A DNA stretch of 64,000 bases from Siminovitchia thermophila (GCF_016909185.1 NZ_JAFBFH010000001.1:1-64000), one strand, 5' to 3'; positions 16,309 to 24,602 are shown, numbered from the stretch's first letter. Notes: a model not told the origin generated them from the sequence alone. Made by a program: numbers and translations.

Positions 16309-16686
16309 ATCATGATCGCCAGGACTCCCGCTTTAACAAACATTGCGTTGCTTTTTAATCATGGCTCACTATCTATAAACGGTTATCGTCTCGAGGACGG
16401 TTAGGAGGTTGAGCAATTGAATGAACATTTCCGCCATTTTATTCAGCCCTGTCGTGTTCCTTTTCTTTGTTTTCCCGCGAACGGCTTGTTGATGTTGCTA
16501 GCTTGACAGCCGAGTGTGTCGTTTTAGATGGAGCGGCAGATTGTGATAGAATCCCTCTGTCTTGTACCTTGGTGGATCATCATCATCGCAAAGGCCCACG
16601 GCAAACGATACAAAACTGAAACGCATTTTTTTATGATGAATGTAATTCGGCGGCAAGCATACATATTGTATCAAGGAGGAATGCTC
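16309..16686. other. no secure gene; possible 23-aa peptide
   Basis: 378 bases. A ribosome-like site GTTAGGAGG near 16400 is followed by short frames, one encoding MNISAILFSPVVFLFFVF and stopping soon after. This could be a leader peptide or chance. The sequence CATATTGTA at about 16664 matches the CATAnnnTA pattern of sigma-K -10 boxes, but no matching -35 is clear. Confidence 0.3.
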
Positions 16687-16833
16687 ATGGAATTATGGAT
16701 TACAATTGGATTAACAGGTGTGTTGGCGGCTATAGCGGGATTTCTTATTTATTACATTCGTACTGTGTTGGATTTTGATGACACACGTACAATTGATTCC
16801 TCCCCTTCAGATGAACAGAAAGAGAATGAGTAA
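16687..16833 (+). CDS. 48-aa single-span membrane protein, paralogue 1
   Basis: Starts at the ATG with AAGGAGGAATGCTC before it. Residues about 4-24 form one membrane span (LWITIGLTGVLAAIAGFLIYY). The short acidic tail contains VLDFDDTRTID and ends SDEQKENE. A second gene at 16961 encodes a protein of the same length with the same layout (ALDFEDARKVD). I do not recognise the family. CcoS-like cytochrome oxidase assembly proteins have a similar span followed by FDD, but the match is too short to claim. Confidence 0.65.
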   Translation: MELWITIGLTGVLAAIAGFLIYYIRTVLDFDDTRTIDSSPSDEQKENE

Positions 16834-16874
16834 CATACCTCCCGCACAATTGTCCTAATATTTTTAAAAATGAG

Positions 16875-16903
16875 TTGACAATTAGGAATATGATGTTTAT
16901 TCT
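16875..16903 (+). promoter_or_regulatory. sigma-A promoter of paralogue 2
   Basis: TTGACA (16875-16880), 17-base spacer, TATTCT (16898-16903), leading directly to the second 48-aa gene. Confidence 0.6.
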
Positions 16904-16960
16904 ATTAGCAAACGGGGTAATGATTGTACTAAACGATCACAAAACTGGGAGGGAACAACG

Positions 16961-17107
16961 TTGGACTTATCGGTTTTGATTGGACTGGTCGTTTTTTTAG
17001 CCGTAGTTGCCGGAGGACTCGTATTTTTTATCGGTTCTGCCCTTGATTTTGAAGATGCCAGGAAAGTCGATCGGCCCCCTTCTAAAGATTTACATCATGA
17101 AAATTAG
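16961..17107 (+). CDS. 48-aa single-span membrane protein, paralogue 2 (TTG start)
   Basis: A 48-aa protein beginning at TTG behind GGGAGGGAAC. It shows the same plan as the gene at 16687: a span of about 20 residues (VLIGLVVFLAVVAGGLVFF), then SALDFEDARKVDRPPS and a charged end (LHHEN). Both are exactly 48 residues. The pair probably arose by tandem duplication, but each keeps its own upstream region, and this copy has a clear promoter. It has no other start that would give the homologous N-terminus. Confidence 0.6.
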   Translation: MDLSVLIGLVVFLAVVAGGLVFFIGSALDFEDARKVDRPPSKDLHHEN

Positions 17108-17113
17108 AAATCA

Positions 17114-17140
17114 AAATCTCCTGCAGCCCGCAGGAGATTT
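17114..17140. terminator. bidirectional terminator
   Basis: AAATCTCCTGC and GCAGGAGATTT form a perfect 11-bp stem (17114-17124 with 17130-17140) with T-runs on both strands. It is shared by paralogue 2 (rightward) and the pab operon (leftward). Confidence 0.8.
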
Positions 17141-17148
17141 TTTCTCTT

Positions 17149-17994
17149 CTATTTATCCATCTTTGATATAGCGTCCTTATATTTTTCATAAAGCCGCCCG
17201 ACTATGACTCCCTTGTTCCCCGGCAGTTTGCATTTCATGAACTTGTGAACAGGGACGATTTCCTGGATGGAGTTGGTAAAAAATATTTCATCCGCCTCTT
17301 GCAGGACATTTTCTTTAAACAAGCCTTCTATAACGGGAATGTCTGCGGATCTAGCCAGCTTTAATATCAATTGCCTTGTAATCCCGTTTAAAATCCCTGT
17401 TTCCAGGGAGGGTGTGTACAACACACCCGCTTTTACCCAAAATAGATTGGAAGTAATGCCCTCTGCCAAATATCCTTCTCTTGTCAGAAAAATTCCTTCC
17501 CTATCGCGGTCAGGCCCCAGCTCCCTTTTCGCTGCAGCATTGTTGAAAAAGTGATGGGACTTCAGCCGGCTTTCCGTTTCCGGTGTATTGCGCCGCAGTT
17601 TTAAAATGACCGCTTCTTTTTCCTGAAGGGGAATGAGCGGGGGAAGCGATTTTTGAAAAATAATAACAGTTGGATCGATGTATGGCGCGGTTTGCAGCCC
17701 GATGTCACCTTCTCCCGCAGATACATTCATTCGGATGTAGGAATCGGGGAGGCCGTTTATCAGGCATAATTCCTGGATAATCGGCTTTACTTCTCCTGAT
17801 GTAAATGATCTGTCTATCTCCAGCTCTTCTAATCCATGATTCAGCCTTTCTATATGCTCCTCCAATAAAAACGGCTTCCCGCCATAAGTACGAATCGTTT
17901 CAAAGACGCCCAATCCGTATAAATAACCGTGATCAAAGGGGGAAATAACGGCGTTTTCCTTTTTGATAAACTTCCCATTTAAAAATAAAACCAT
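17149..17994 (-). CDS. pabC: aminodeoxychorismate lyase
   Basis: A 281-aa fold-type IV PLP enzyme that splits 4-amino-4-deoxychorismate into p-aminobenzoate and pyruvate, the last step before folate assembly. The PLP lysine is Lys145 (ESRLKSHHFFNN); the family signature EGITSNLFWV and the C-terminal EIFFTNSIQEIVPV are present. A branched-chain aminotransferase or D-amino-acid transaminase would share the fold, but the place behind pabB and pabA decides for PabC. It starts 2 bases after pabA. The folate genes sul, folB and folK that follow pabC in Bacillus subtilis are not here. Confidence 0.85.
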   Translation of the reverse strand: MVLFLNGKFIKKENAVISPFDHGYLYGLGVFETIRTYGGKPFLLEEHIERLNHGLEELEIDRSFTSGEVKPIIQELCLINGLPDSYIRMNVSAGEGDIGLQTAPYIDPTVIIFQKSLPPLIPLQEKEAVILKLRRNTPETESRLKSHHFFNNAAAKRELGPDRDREGIFLTREGYLAEGITSNLFWVKAGVLYTPSLETGILNGITRQLILKLARSADIPVIEGLFKENVLQEADEIFFTNSIQEIVPVHKFMKCKLPGNKGVIVGRLYEKYKDAISKMDK

Positions 17995-17995
17995 G

Positions 17996-18577
17996 TTATT
18001 TCACAGCCAATTCTATTGATTTCAGAAAGTTGGACAAAAGCCGTTTTCCTTCCCGGGTCATGATCGATTCTGGATGAAACTGGACACTTTCGACTGGCCA
18101 TTCCTTATGACGGACAGCCATGATTTCTTCATTCTCGCTTTGTGCACTCACTTCCAAACAAGCTGGGAAGTCTGTCTTCTGGATAAGAAGTGAGTGATAG
18201 CATGTTGCTTGGAACGGATGATCCAGTCCGGCAAAAACGGATTTCCCGTCATGATGAATTTCTAATGTTTTCCCATGCAGCACATATTGTGAACCTCCAA
18301 TTTCGCCTCCAAAAGCAACGGCAACCGCCAAATGTCCAAATCCAATGCCGAGGATGGGAACTTTCCCTAAAAAATGACGGATGATATTTACCGTTGTGCC
18401 CTCTTTGTCGGGAATACCCGCTCCTGATGAAAGAATGATAGAGTCAGGGGCCAGTTTGTCCATTTCTTCGATGGACGCATGAGCTGATATGACCGCCACT
18501 TCTCTTCCCGTAGCGCCAATCATCTGGACAATGTTATATGTGAATGAATCATCATGATCAATAATCAGTATCAACAC
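17996..18577 (-). CDS. pabA: PabA-type glutamine amidotransferase subunit without catalytic Cys
   Basis: A 193-aa class I amidotransferase that would normally take ammonia from glutamine and pass it to PabB (and, in Bacillus, often also to TrpE). The family frame is clear: IDHDDSFTYN at the start, HGKTLEIHHDG in the middle, and VQFHPESIM at the end with His168 and Glu170 of the triad. The nucleophile elbow, usually GVCLGHQ, reads GIGFGHL: Cys79 is Gly (codon GGA at 18341-18343) and the following Gln is Leu. The oxyanion strand is also altered (SSGAGIP for SPGPGTP). Glutaminase activity should be lost. The protein may remain as a structural partner with free ammonia as nitrogen source. It overlaps pabB by 20 bases. 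Confidence 0.85.
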   Translation of the reverse strand: MLILIIDHDDSFTYNIVQMIGATGREVAVISAHASIEEMDKLAPDSIILSSGAGIPDKEGTTVNIIRHFLGKVPILGIGFGHLAVAVAFGGEIGGSQYVLHGKTLEIHHDGKSVFAGLDHPFQATCYHSLLIQKTDFPACLEVSAQSENEEIMAVRHKEWPVESVQFHPESIMTREGKRLLSNFLKSIELAVK

Positions 18578-19979
18578 TAATCCCTCTTTTCTCTGCCGCT
18601 TCCTTTGCTTTCCAAAGGGCTTCCGCTTTTTTCAATGATTCCCTATACTCCGCCGCCGGATCTGAATCAATGACAATTCCCGCCCCGGCTTGCACATGGC
18701 ACATTTGTTCTTTGATTACCATCGTTCGGATCGTAATATTGAGATGGAGATCGCCGTTAAAGCCAATCCAGCCAAGTGATCCTGTATAGACCCCGCGTTT
18801 TATTGGTTCTAATTCTTCGATGATTTCCATTGTGCGAATTTTAGGGGAGCCTGTAATCGATCCGCCGGGAAATATGGCCTCGATGACATCATTTACAGTT
18901 TTGTCTGCGGACAGCTCGCCGCCTACATGTGAAACAAGATGCATGACATGGGAATACTTTTCGATGGCCAACAGTTCATCTACTTGAACAGTTCCGTATT
19001 CGCATATTTTCCCAAGATCATTCCGTTCCACATCGACAAGCATAATATGTTCCGCCCGCTCCTTTTCATTGGAAAGCAGTTCCTCTTGCAGGGCTTGATC
19101 CTCCGTTTCATTTGCACCCCGGGGCCTCGTTCCCCCAATCGGTCTTGTTCCCACATGCTTGCCATGTTTTTTGATTAACAGTTCCGGTGAGCCTGACACA
19201 ATTTGAAATCTGGGTGTGTGAAAATACCCCATATAAGGTGAGGGATTCAGCTTTCGCAATTCATTGTATACCTGTATGGGAGGAACGGCTATTTTTTGGG
19301 ATTGGCGCACCGTAAGGTTCACCTGCGAAACTTCGCCAGCTTGAATGTATTGTTGCACCTTTTGAACGGCCGCCTTAAACTCCTCTTCCGTGAAGGAAAC
19401 TTGCATATCTTGATCATCCGCTACGGGTTTGTCAAAGACGGATTCCTCAATGGCCGGCTTGGAAGCTTCCATCCACTCATGTTTTATTCGGGTAATCGTT
19501 TCCTCTGCCTGTCCGTGCTTCAATGCCATTAACCAGAGAGTCTGCTCCTCGTGGTCAAAAACAGCCCACTCGTCAAACACCAAAACATATAATAATGGAA
19601 GCCGCAAGTCGTCTTTGGCGATTTGCGGCATACTCACCACATGTTCTATGTAATCATAGCTAATAAAACCGATGGCTCCGCCTTGAAAATCGGGGATTTC
19701 CGGCAAAGGGGCAAAGGAAAAGGGCTTCATCCACTTTTCAAGCTCCTCTATTGGCTTCCCTGCCATGATCTTTTTTTCACCATGATGAAAAATCTCCAAA
19801 CCGTTTTCAATCGCTCTTGCCTCGGCAAATGGTCGAATGCCTGCAATACTGAACCGCCCGGTCCTGCCGCTTTCCAATAATACGTGCCGATCCTCGTTCC
19901 GGGTCAAATGAACATATGCGCGAAAAAAGCTTTCTTGATCAAAAGGGATTTTTTCAAACAACACATTTCTGTTTGCCAT
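18558..19979 (-). CDS. pabB: aminodeoxychorismate synthase component I
   Basis: A 473-aa chorismate-utilising enzyme that aminates chorismate to 4-amino-4-deoxychorismate. The domain spans about residues 190-455 with GSPELL, the PIGGTRPRG loop, IMLVDVERNDLG, FPGGSITGSPK and the last QAGAGIV. The N-terminal 170 residues are the usual TrpE/PabB N-domain. The PIGGT loop lacks the Lys of Escherichia coli PabB, as I recall for Bacillus enzymes. TrpE would look similar, but the operon with pabC points to folate. It can use ammonia directly, which matters because its partner PabA lacks its catalytic Cys. Confidence 0.85.
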   Translation of the reverse strand: MANRNVLFEKIPFDQESFFRAYVHLTRNEDRHVLLESGRTGRFSIAGIRPFAEARAIENGLEIFHHGEKKIMAGKPIEELEKWMKPFSFAPLPEIPDFQGGAIGFISYDYIEHVVSMPQIAKDDLRLPLLYVLVFDEWAVFDHEEQTLWLMALKHGQAEETITRIKHEWMEASKPAIEESVFDKPVADDQDMQVSFTEEEFKAAVQKVQQYIQAGEVSQVNLTVRQSQKIAVPPIQVYNELRKLNPSPYMGYFHTPRFQIVSGSPELLIKKHGKHVGTRPIGGTRPRGANETEDQALQEELLSNEKERAEHIMLVDVERNDLGKICEYGTVQVDELLAIEKYSHVMHLVSHVGGELSADKTVNDVIEAIFPGGSITGSPKIRTMEIIEELEPIKRGVYTGSLGWIGFNGDLHLNITIRTMVIKEQMCHVQAGAGIVIDSDPAAEYRESLKKAEALWKAKEAAEKRGISVDTDY

Positions 19980-20026
19980 CTGTCAGTCATCACTTCCTGC
20001 CTTGTCAGTATAAATGTCTTCTTCAA

Positions 20027-20056
20027 ATTTTAGAGTACATCGTTAATAGAGTACAA
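20027..20056 (-). promoter_or_regulatory. probable pab promoter
   Basis: Minus strand TTGTAC (20051-20056), 18-base spacer, TAAAAT (20027-20032). It lies immediately inside the end of the repeat array. Confidence 0.45.
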
Positions 20057-20060
20057 GTAT

Positions 20061-20798
20061 TATCCCGCATGTAAGGTGCCGTAAGACTCCCACTTCAACA
20101 TCTTGAGTGAATACAAAAGGGCTAAGTGGGAGAAACGGCACCTACATGCCCGATTGGTTCAACTAACATTCAGTAGGAGAAACGCCTACTGAATGAAGTT
20201 TCACTTTATCCCGCATGTAAGGTGCCGTAAGACTCCCACTTCAAAATCTTGAGTGAATACAAGAGGTTTAAATGGGAGAAAACGGCACCTACATGACCGA
20301 TTGGTTCAACTAACATTCAGTAGGAGAAACGCCTACTGAATGAAGTTTCACTTTATCCCGCATGTAAGGTGCCGTAAGACTCCCACTTCTTGAGTGAATA
20401 CAAGAGGTTTAAATGGGAGAAAACGGCACCTACATGACCGATTGGTTCAACTAACATTCAGTAGGAATGGAAGAAAACGCCTACTGAATGAAGTTTCACT
20501 TTATCCCGCATGTAAGGTGCCGTATACACCACTTCAAAATCTTGAGTGAATACAAAAGTCTAAATGGGAGAAAACGGCACCTAAATGCCCGATTGGTTCA
20601 ACTAACATTCAGTAGGAATGGAAGAAAACGCCTACTGAATGAAGTTTCACTTTATCCCGCATGTAAGGTGCCGTATACACCACTTCAAAATCTTGAGTGA
20701 ATACAAAGGTCTAAATGGGAGAAAACGGCACCTAAATGCCCGATTGGTTCAACTAACATTCAGTAGGAGAAACGCCTACTGAATGAAGTTTCACTTTA
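20061..20798 (+). repeat. five tandem copies of a ~147-bp two-hairpin repeat
   Basis: Units begin with TATCCCGCATGTAAGGTGCC at 20061, 20207, 20354, 20502 and 20653 and are 146-151 bases long. Each has a long imperfect hairpin (GGTGCCGT with ACGGCACC; in some units an inner CCCACTT/AAGTGGG) and then a perfect 11-bp hairpin CATTCAGTAGG/CCTACTGAATG. Units are joined at TTTAT. Two versions of the second loop occur: AGAAACG and a longer one with AATGGAAG. The same family occurs at 22125, 27915 (two, inverted), 34391 (inverted) and, degenerate, near 45803. No protein is encoded. It is a MITE- or REP-like element. Confidence 0.9.
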
Positions 20799-20811
20799 TG
20801 TAAAGCAAAAT

Positions 20812-20834
20812 AAAACTCCGCAACATAAGCGGAG
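20812..20834 (-). terminator. terminator of the GTPase gene
   Basis: CTCCGC (20816-20821) pairs with GCGGAG (20829-20834); on the minus strand it is followed by TTTTATTTTG. Confidence 0.65.
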
Positions 20835-20844
20835 ATTTGATAGT

Positions 20845-22092
20845 TTATGATTCTTTTTTTTGTTCTTTTCGAAATTGCTTTTTTCCCTTCTCAAATGCTT
20901 GCTTTGCTTTTTTCAAATCTTTTCCTTCAATGTAGTATGAAATGCCGGCCTGACCAATCCCATACGTTACCCCACCTGCCACTGCGCCGGAAATGACGTT
21001 GCCGGCAGCGGGAATTAGTTTGGCCGCTGAACGGGCTCCTTCTCTTACGAGAAAAGCCACTCCAAGATTGACTCCAAGCGCTCCAATAAACTCGCCGGCA
21101 GTGGCCTTGCTGATTTCCCTGCCCGAAATATAGGCAATCGCCATAATCATAAACGCCTGAAGTGCCGTCAACAGCGGCATATCCGCAAACGGTATCGGCT
21201 CAATTCCGATGATCATCGCCATACCGGACATCGTGACGACGATCTTCTGTGCCGCTTTTTTTTTAGCCGGGATCGCCTTTGCCGCTTTTGCCGTTTTTAA
21301 TTTGGCGTCGTTTGGAAGGACGTCGACTAAATATGCGGCCAGCTCATCTACGTTCCAGCGCATATCGTATACGATATTTCCATCTTTGTCAAAATCGGCA
21401 TATGTGCAAATTGGAATCGTCGTGATCAGAGGAATTTTATGTTCCTTAAAGCGTTTTTCCATCAAATTGACGGCCGCTTTGATATTTTTTGCTTTTTCCG
21501 GATGCCCATCGAGCGGCAGTTCTTTATAGTAAGGCGGATCAAGCTCATCCACTTGGCTCACGATGCAAATGACTGGAACATCATAGGCGTGAACCTGGCG
21601 GATGAACTCCCTGATGTCGTTTAGCTCCCGCAAATCCTCCTCCACCCGTGCATCGATTTCCTTTGCCTTGATTAAAAACAGGAATACATCCGGCTGCTCC
21701 GCTTTTACTTCTTTTTTTAATTGATCTATCGCACGATCTTCGTCGGCTGCTTCAAGCGGCTTCTCGCTTTCACCAAGCCCCCTGGAATCAAGCAGCCTGA
21801 TCTTCGGGTCTTCATCTGAAGGGTACCATAGCCATTTTCCCCTTCCAGTTCCCGCCTGGACCGGGCTGACTACTTGCCGCCTTTCTCCAAATAATGCATT
21901 GATGAGAGATGATTTCCCGGCTCCTCTTCTTCCCACAAGCGCAATTCTTGGTTCCCGCGCTTCGATTGTAAGCTCCTTTAATTCAAAGATCTTGGATTTC
22001 ATTTTTTGTTTTGCGTTGCCGGAAATTGGCAGTCGATCTACTTGATCCTTTAAGTTTTTAAATACAGAAAAAAAATTTTTGTCATTGCCCAT
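20845..22092 (-). CDS. GTPase with C-terminal DUF697-like membrane region
   Basis: A 415-aa Era/dynamin-like GTPase. G1 is GRRGAGKSS (54-62), G3 is DSRGLG, and G4 is SQVDEL in place of NKxD. Residues about 270-390 are hydrophobic and glycine-rich, with several membrane-prone stretches (MSGMAMIIGIEPIPFADMP, then AYISGREISK), as in DUF697/YcjX-type proteins. The C-terminal tail is Lys-rich. Role unknown; such proteins act at membranes. It stands alone and is bracketed on both sides by the 147-bp repeat family, as if the gene lay in a repeat-bounded cassette. Confidence 0.7.
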   Translation of the reverse strand: MGNDKNFFSVFKNLKDQVDRLPISGNAKQKMKSKIFELKELTIEAREPRIALVGRRGAGKSSLINALFGERRQVVSPVQAGTGRGKWLWYPSDEDPKIRLLDSRGLGESEKPLEAADEDRAIDQLKKEVKAEQPDVFLFLIKAKEIDARVEEDLRELNDIREFIRQVHAYDVPVICIVSQVDELDPPYYKELPLDGHPEKAKNIKAAVNLMEKRFKEHKIPLITTIPICTYADFDKDGNIVYDMRWNVDELAAYLVDVLPNDAKLKTAKAAKAIPAKKKAAQKIVVTMSGMAMIIGIEPIPFADMPLLTALQAFMIMAIAYISGREISKATAGEFIGALGVNLGVAFLVREGARSAAKLIPAAGNVISGAVAGGVTYGIGQAGISYYIEGKDLKKAKQAFEKGKKQFRKEQKKES

Positions 22093-22124
22093 CTCGATCC
22101 CTCACGATCTGTAATATGTAAATT

Positions 22125-22278
22125 TATCCCGCATGTAAGGTGCCATTTACATCACTTCAAAACCTGGGTTGATACAAAAGGTCTGAGTGGGAGAAAACGG
22201 CACCTAAATGCCCGATTCGTTCATCTAACATTCAGTAGGAGATGGAAGAAAACGCCTACTGAATGAAGTTGCAATTTA
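22125..22278 (+). repeat. single copy of the ~147-bp repeat
   Basis: Starts TATCCCGCATGTAAGGTGCC and ends GAATGAAGTTGCAATTTAT. The second hairpin stem is intact, with the longer loop (AGATGGAAGAAAACG). The first stem is weakened (GGTGCCAT opposite ACGGCACC). It lies upstream of the GTPase gene. Confidence 0.85.
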
Positions 22279-22359
22279 TATTTTCCCTCTTTTTCCGTAA
22301 TTGAACCATTTCTATTTCTGTTTCTTCATCAAAAGATTATAATGAACAGGAAGGGAACG

Positions 22360-22605
22360 ATGATTATGGAGCTTTTACATTGGTCATACTCAAAAAAATA
22401 CAATATTGTGGCAAGGTTTCATCCATTTTCCCACTCAAAAGTCATTTTCAGACAGATCAAGGACTATTATTTCATTTATACCATTTATTGGTCTTCCGAA
22501 GATCCTGTCGTTGTCCGCAAGGATTTGGAAACAATGGAAATTCTGCTGAACCGCGAGCTTGGAACAGAACAAGCCTACTTTAATAGGCTTGCCTACAATC
22601 ATTAA
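22360..22605 (+). CDS. small hypothetical protein (81 aa)
   Basis: A soluble protein of 81 residues if started at the ATG at 22360, which has AGGAAGGGAACG directly before it; an in-frame ATG at 22342 lies upstream of that site. It is rich in aromatic residues (KDYYFIYTIYWSSEDP) with a helical C-terminus (ETMEILLNREL). Not recognised. It is followed closely by the endonuclease gene on the same strand. Confidence 0.5.
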   Translation: MIMELLHWSYSKKYNIVARFHPFSHSKVIFRQIKDYYFIYTIYWSSEDPVVVRKDLETMEILLNRELGTEQAYFNRLAYNH

Positions 22606-22620
22606 TTCGGCAGAAACGGA

Positions 22621-23481
22621 GTGATCATGATGACCGTCCATCTTGTCCCAACGATCAAAACTTTGGAGAAGAATCTTTATAGATTAAGAGAGAATCAGCT
22701 AGTTTATTACGATGCGCAAGCAGACAGGAATGAAATCATCCAATATTATCGACGTGTCGACGTGTGGGAAACGAAATCCATATACCGGCAATTGCACGCC
22801 CTCGTCAAACAAACCCATAAAAACCGCGTGCCCTATGGGGTAAGCAAAGACCAATATTTATATACGTGGGTGGATCTGCAGCCCGACGGAGGAATTAAAA
22901 GCATATACTCCGGAAAGGATGAAGATCCGGCTATGTTGATTGCAAAAGATGATGAAGTTCGAAAAAAGCATGAACAGTTATTGGCGGAAAACGGCCTCCC
23001 AAAATATATGCCGATGGAGCTCAAGTTTAATGCCGAGCACATTGTCCCGCAATCATGGTTTTCCGGTCGCGAACCGATGAAGGGGGATTTACACCATCTT
23101 TTTGCCTGTGAACCAAGCTGTAATGCCATTCGGTCCAATTTTCCATACTACGACTTTCCGGAATACAACCCGGAATTGCCTACTGAAAAAATACGGAACC
23201 ATTGCGGAGTCGCTTCGTCCGGTTTATTTGAACCAGAGTTTGGAAAAGGAACGGTCGCCCGTGCGCTGCTTTATTTTGTCCTCCGTTACCCGAAAGGGAT
23301 CAAAAAGGCATTTCGCAAAAAAGTGGACTTCCCGCTCTTGCGGAAATGGAACAAGACCTTCCCACCCGAGCTTTACGAAAAGCACCGGAATCAAGCCATT
23401 TTTCATATTCAGGGAAACCGCAACCCATTTATCGATTTTCCCGAGCTTGCGGATAGCATTTATTTTCCTCTGCGTTGGTAA
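22621..23481 (+). CDS. endonuclease I family nuclease without signal peptide
   Basis: A 286-aa protein of the endonuclease I type (non-specific His-metal nuclease). The core is at about residues 135-195: NAEHIVPQSWF, GDLHHLFACEPSCNAIRSN and later a FEPEFGKGTVARAL segment. Family members are mostly secreted, but here no signal peptide or membrane span is visible at the N-terminus, so the protein would stay inside or be exported by another route. Its 3' end overlaps the end of the convergent helicase gene by 22 bases. Confidence 0.75.
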   Translation: MIMMTVHLVPTIKTLEKNLYRLRENQLVYYDAQADRNEIIQYYRRVDVWETKSIYRQLHALVKQTHKNRVPYGVSKDQYLYTWVDLQPDGGIKSIYSGKDEDPAMLIAKDDEVRKKHEQLLAENGLPKYMPMELKFNAEHIVPQSWFSGREPMKGDLHHLFACEPSCNAIRSNFPYYDFPEYNPELPTEKIRNHCGVASSGLFEPEFGKGTVARALLYFVLRYPKGIKKAFRKKVDFPLLRKWNKTFPPELYEKHRNQAIFHIQGNRNPFIDFPELADSIYFPLRW

Positions 23482-24602
23482 TTTTTTGCCGGATGAAAGC
23501 CGCCTTTATAAAGGCGCTTTTTGCTGAGTGGAATCCCTAAAAGTTTGCCATATTTTTGCAGCTCGCGTTCATCCCTTGGAGAAACGAGCGAAACAACTGT
23601 TCCGAATTTCCCCATTCGCCCTGTTCTTCCTGAACGGTGGATATATTGTTCCACGTCCTTCGCCAGGTCAAAATGAATGACGTGGGATATCCCTTTTATA
23701 TCCAACCCTCTGGCTGCTATATCTGTGGCGAGCAAGATGCTTACATCCCCGGAGTCAAGCCTTTGTAACGCCTTTTTCCGTTCATCTTTGCGCATATCAC
23801 TGTGAAGGATTTCCAAATCAACACCTTCATAGGATAACTTGTCGGCAATGACATGCAAGTTGCCAATAGACCGAATGAAAGCGAGGCCTTTCATCCCGTC
23901 CATTTTCGCGATTTTTCCAAGCAGGTTGATTTTTTCACGCGGTTCACACAACAAATAAATATGTTCGATCTCAGATGGTACAGCTAGTTCCCCCTCGACC
24001 ACAATCCTTTCGGGCTCCCTTCCAAGCATGGCTGTTACTTGGTCGGGATCTTGCAATGCGGTTGCTGAAAACAGCAGCAACTGGCGGTCATTGAGCGCCG
24101 ATTTCACGACACGCCGGACATCGTCAAGATGTTCCTTGCCGAGCAGTTCGTCCCCTTCGTCCAGCACAATGGTTTTCACTTCATGCATCTTCAGTTTTTT
24201 CATTTGAATCAGTTCCCAAATGCGCCCTGGTGTTCCCACAATCAGTTGTGGGCGCTTTTTCAACTTTTCCATTTGCCGCTTTATATTGGCCCCGCCAACA
24301 AGGGAAACGCTTGTCAGCCCGGTTCCTATAGACCATGCTTTTATCTCTTCAAAAATTTGCATGACAAGCTCTCGGGATGGAGCCAAAATGACTGCCTGTG
24401 TCGCTTCCTTTTCTTCATCCACCCTGTTTAAAATCGGCAGTAAATAGGCAACTGTTTTGCCAGTGCCCGTTGGAGATTGAGCGACCACATCTTTACCTTC
24501 CAAAATAGAAGGTATAGCTCGTTGTTGAACAGGCGTCGGCTCTGTAAACGACTTTTTCCAATTTTCCTGCAGGGCAGGTTTTAAGCTATGTAAAAAATTC
24601 AT
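23460..24602 (-). CDS. DEAD-box RNA helicase (YfmL-like)
   Basis: A 380-aa ATP-dependent RNA helicase consisting of the two RecA domains only. Motifs: SPTGTGKT (43-50), APSRELV, TPGR, DEGD (148-151, in place of DEAD), FSAT (178-181), ATDIAARGLDI and HRSGRTGR. There is no long C-terminal RNA-binding extension, only a basic tail (HPAKNYQRRGK), as in the short Bacillus helicase YfmL. Such enzymes help ribosome assembly and cold growth. Single gene. Confidence 0.85.
   Translation of the reverse strand: MNFLHSLKPALQENWKKSFTEPTPVQQRAIPSILEGKDVVAQSPTGTGKTVAYLLPILNRVDEEKEATQAVILAPSRELVMQIFEEIKAWSIGTGLTSVSLVGGANIKRQMEKLKKRPQLIVGTPGRIWELIQMKKLKMHEVKTIVLDEGDELLGKEHLDDVRRVVKSALNDRQLLLFSATALQDPDQVTAMLGREPERIVVEGELAVPSEIEHIYLLCEPREKINLLGKIAKMDGMKGLAFIRSIGNLHVIADKLSYEGVDLEILHSDMRKDERKKALQRLDSGDVSILLATDIAARGLDIKGISHVIHFDLAKDVEQYIHRSGRTGRMGKFGTVVSLVSPRDERELQKYGKLLGIPLSKKRLYKGGFHPAKNYQRRGK

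Noticed and set aside
15795-16343. Long minus-strand frame opposite the His-rich gene
   Set aside because: Most of it is the antisense of CAT/CAC-rich codons and it has no ribosome site; the plus-strand gene explains the region better.
16687-17107. CcoS (cbb3 oxidase assembly) identity for the 48-aa proteins
   Set aside because: Size and an FDD after the span agree, but the rest of the CcoS motif is missing and no oxidase genes are nearby.
20061-20798. CRISPR array
   Set aside because: The repeated unit is about 147 bp with hairpins and no unique spacers; units are joined directly, and no cas genes are nearby.
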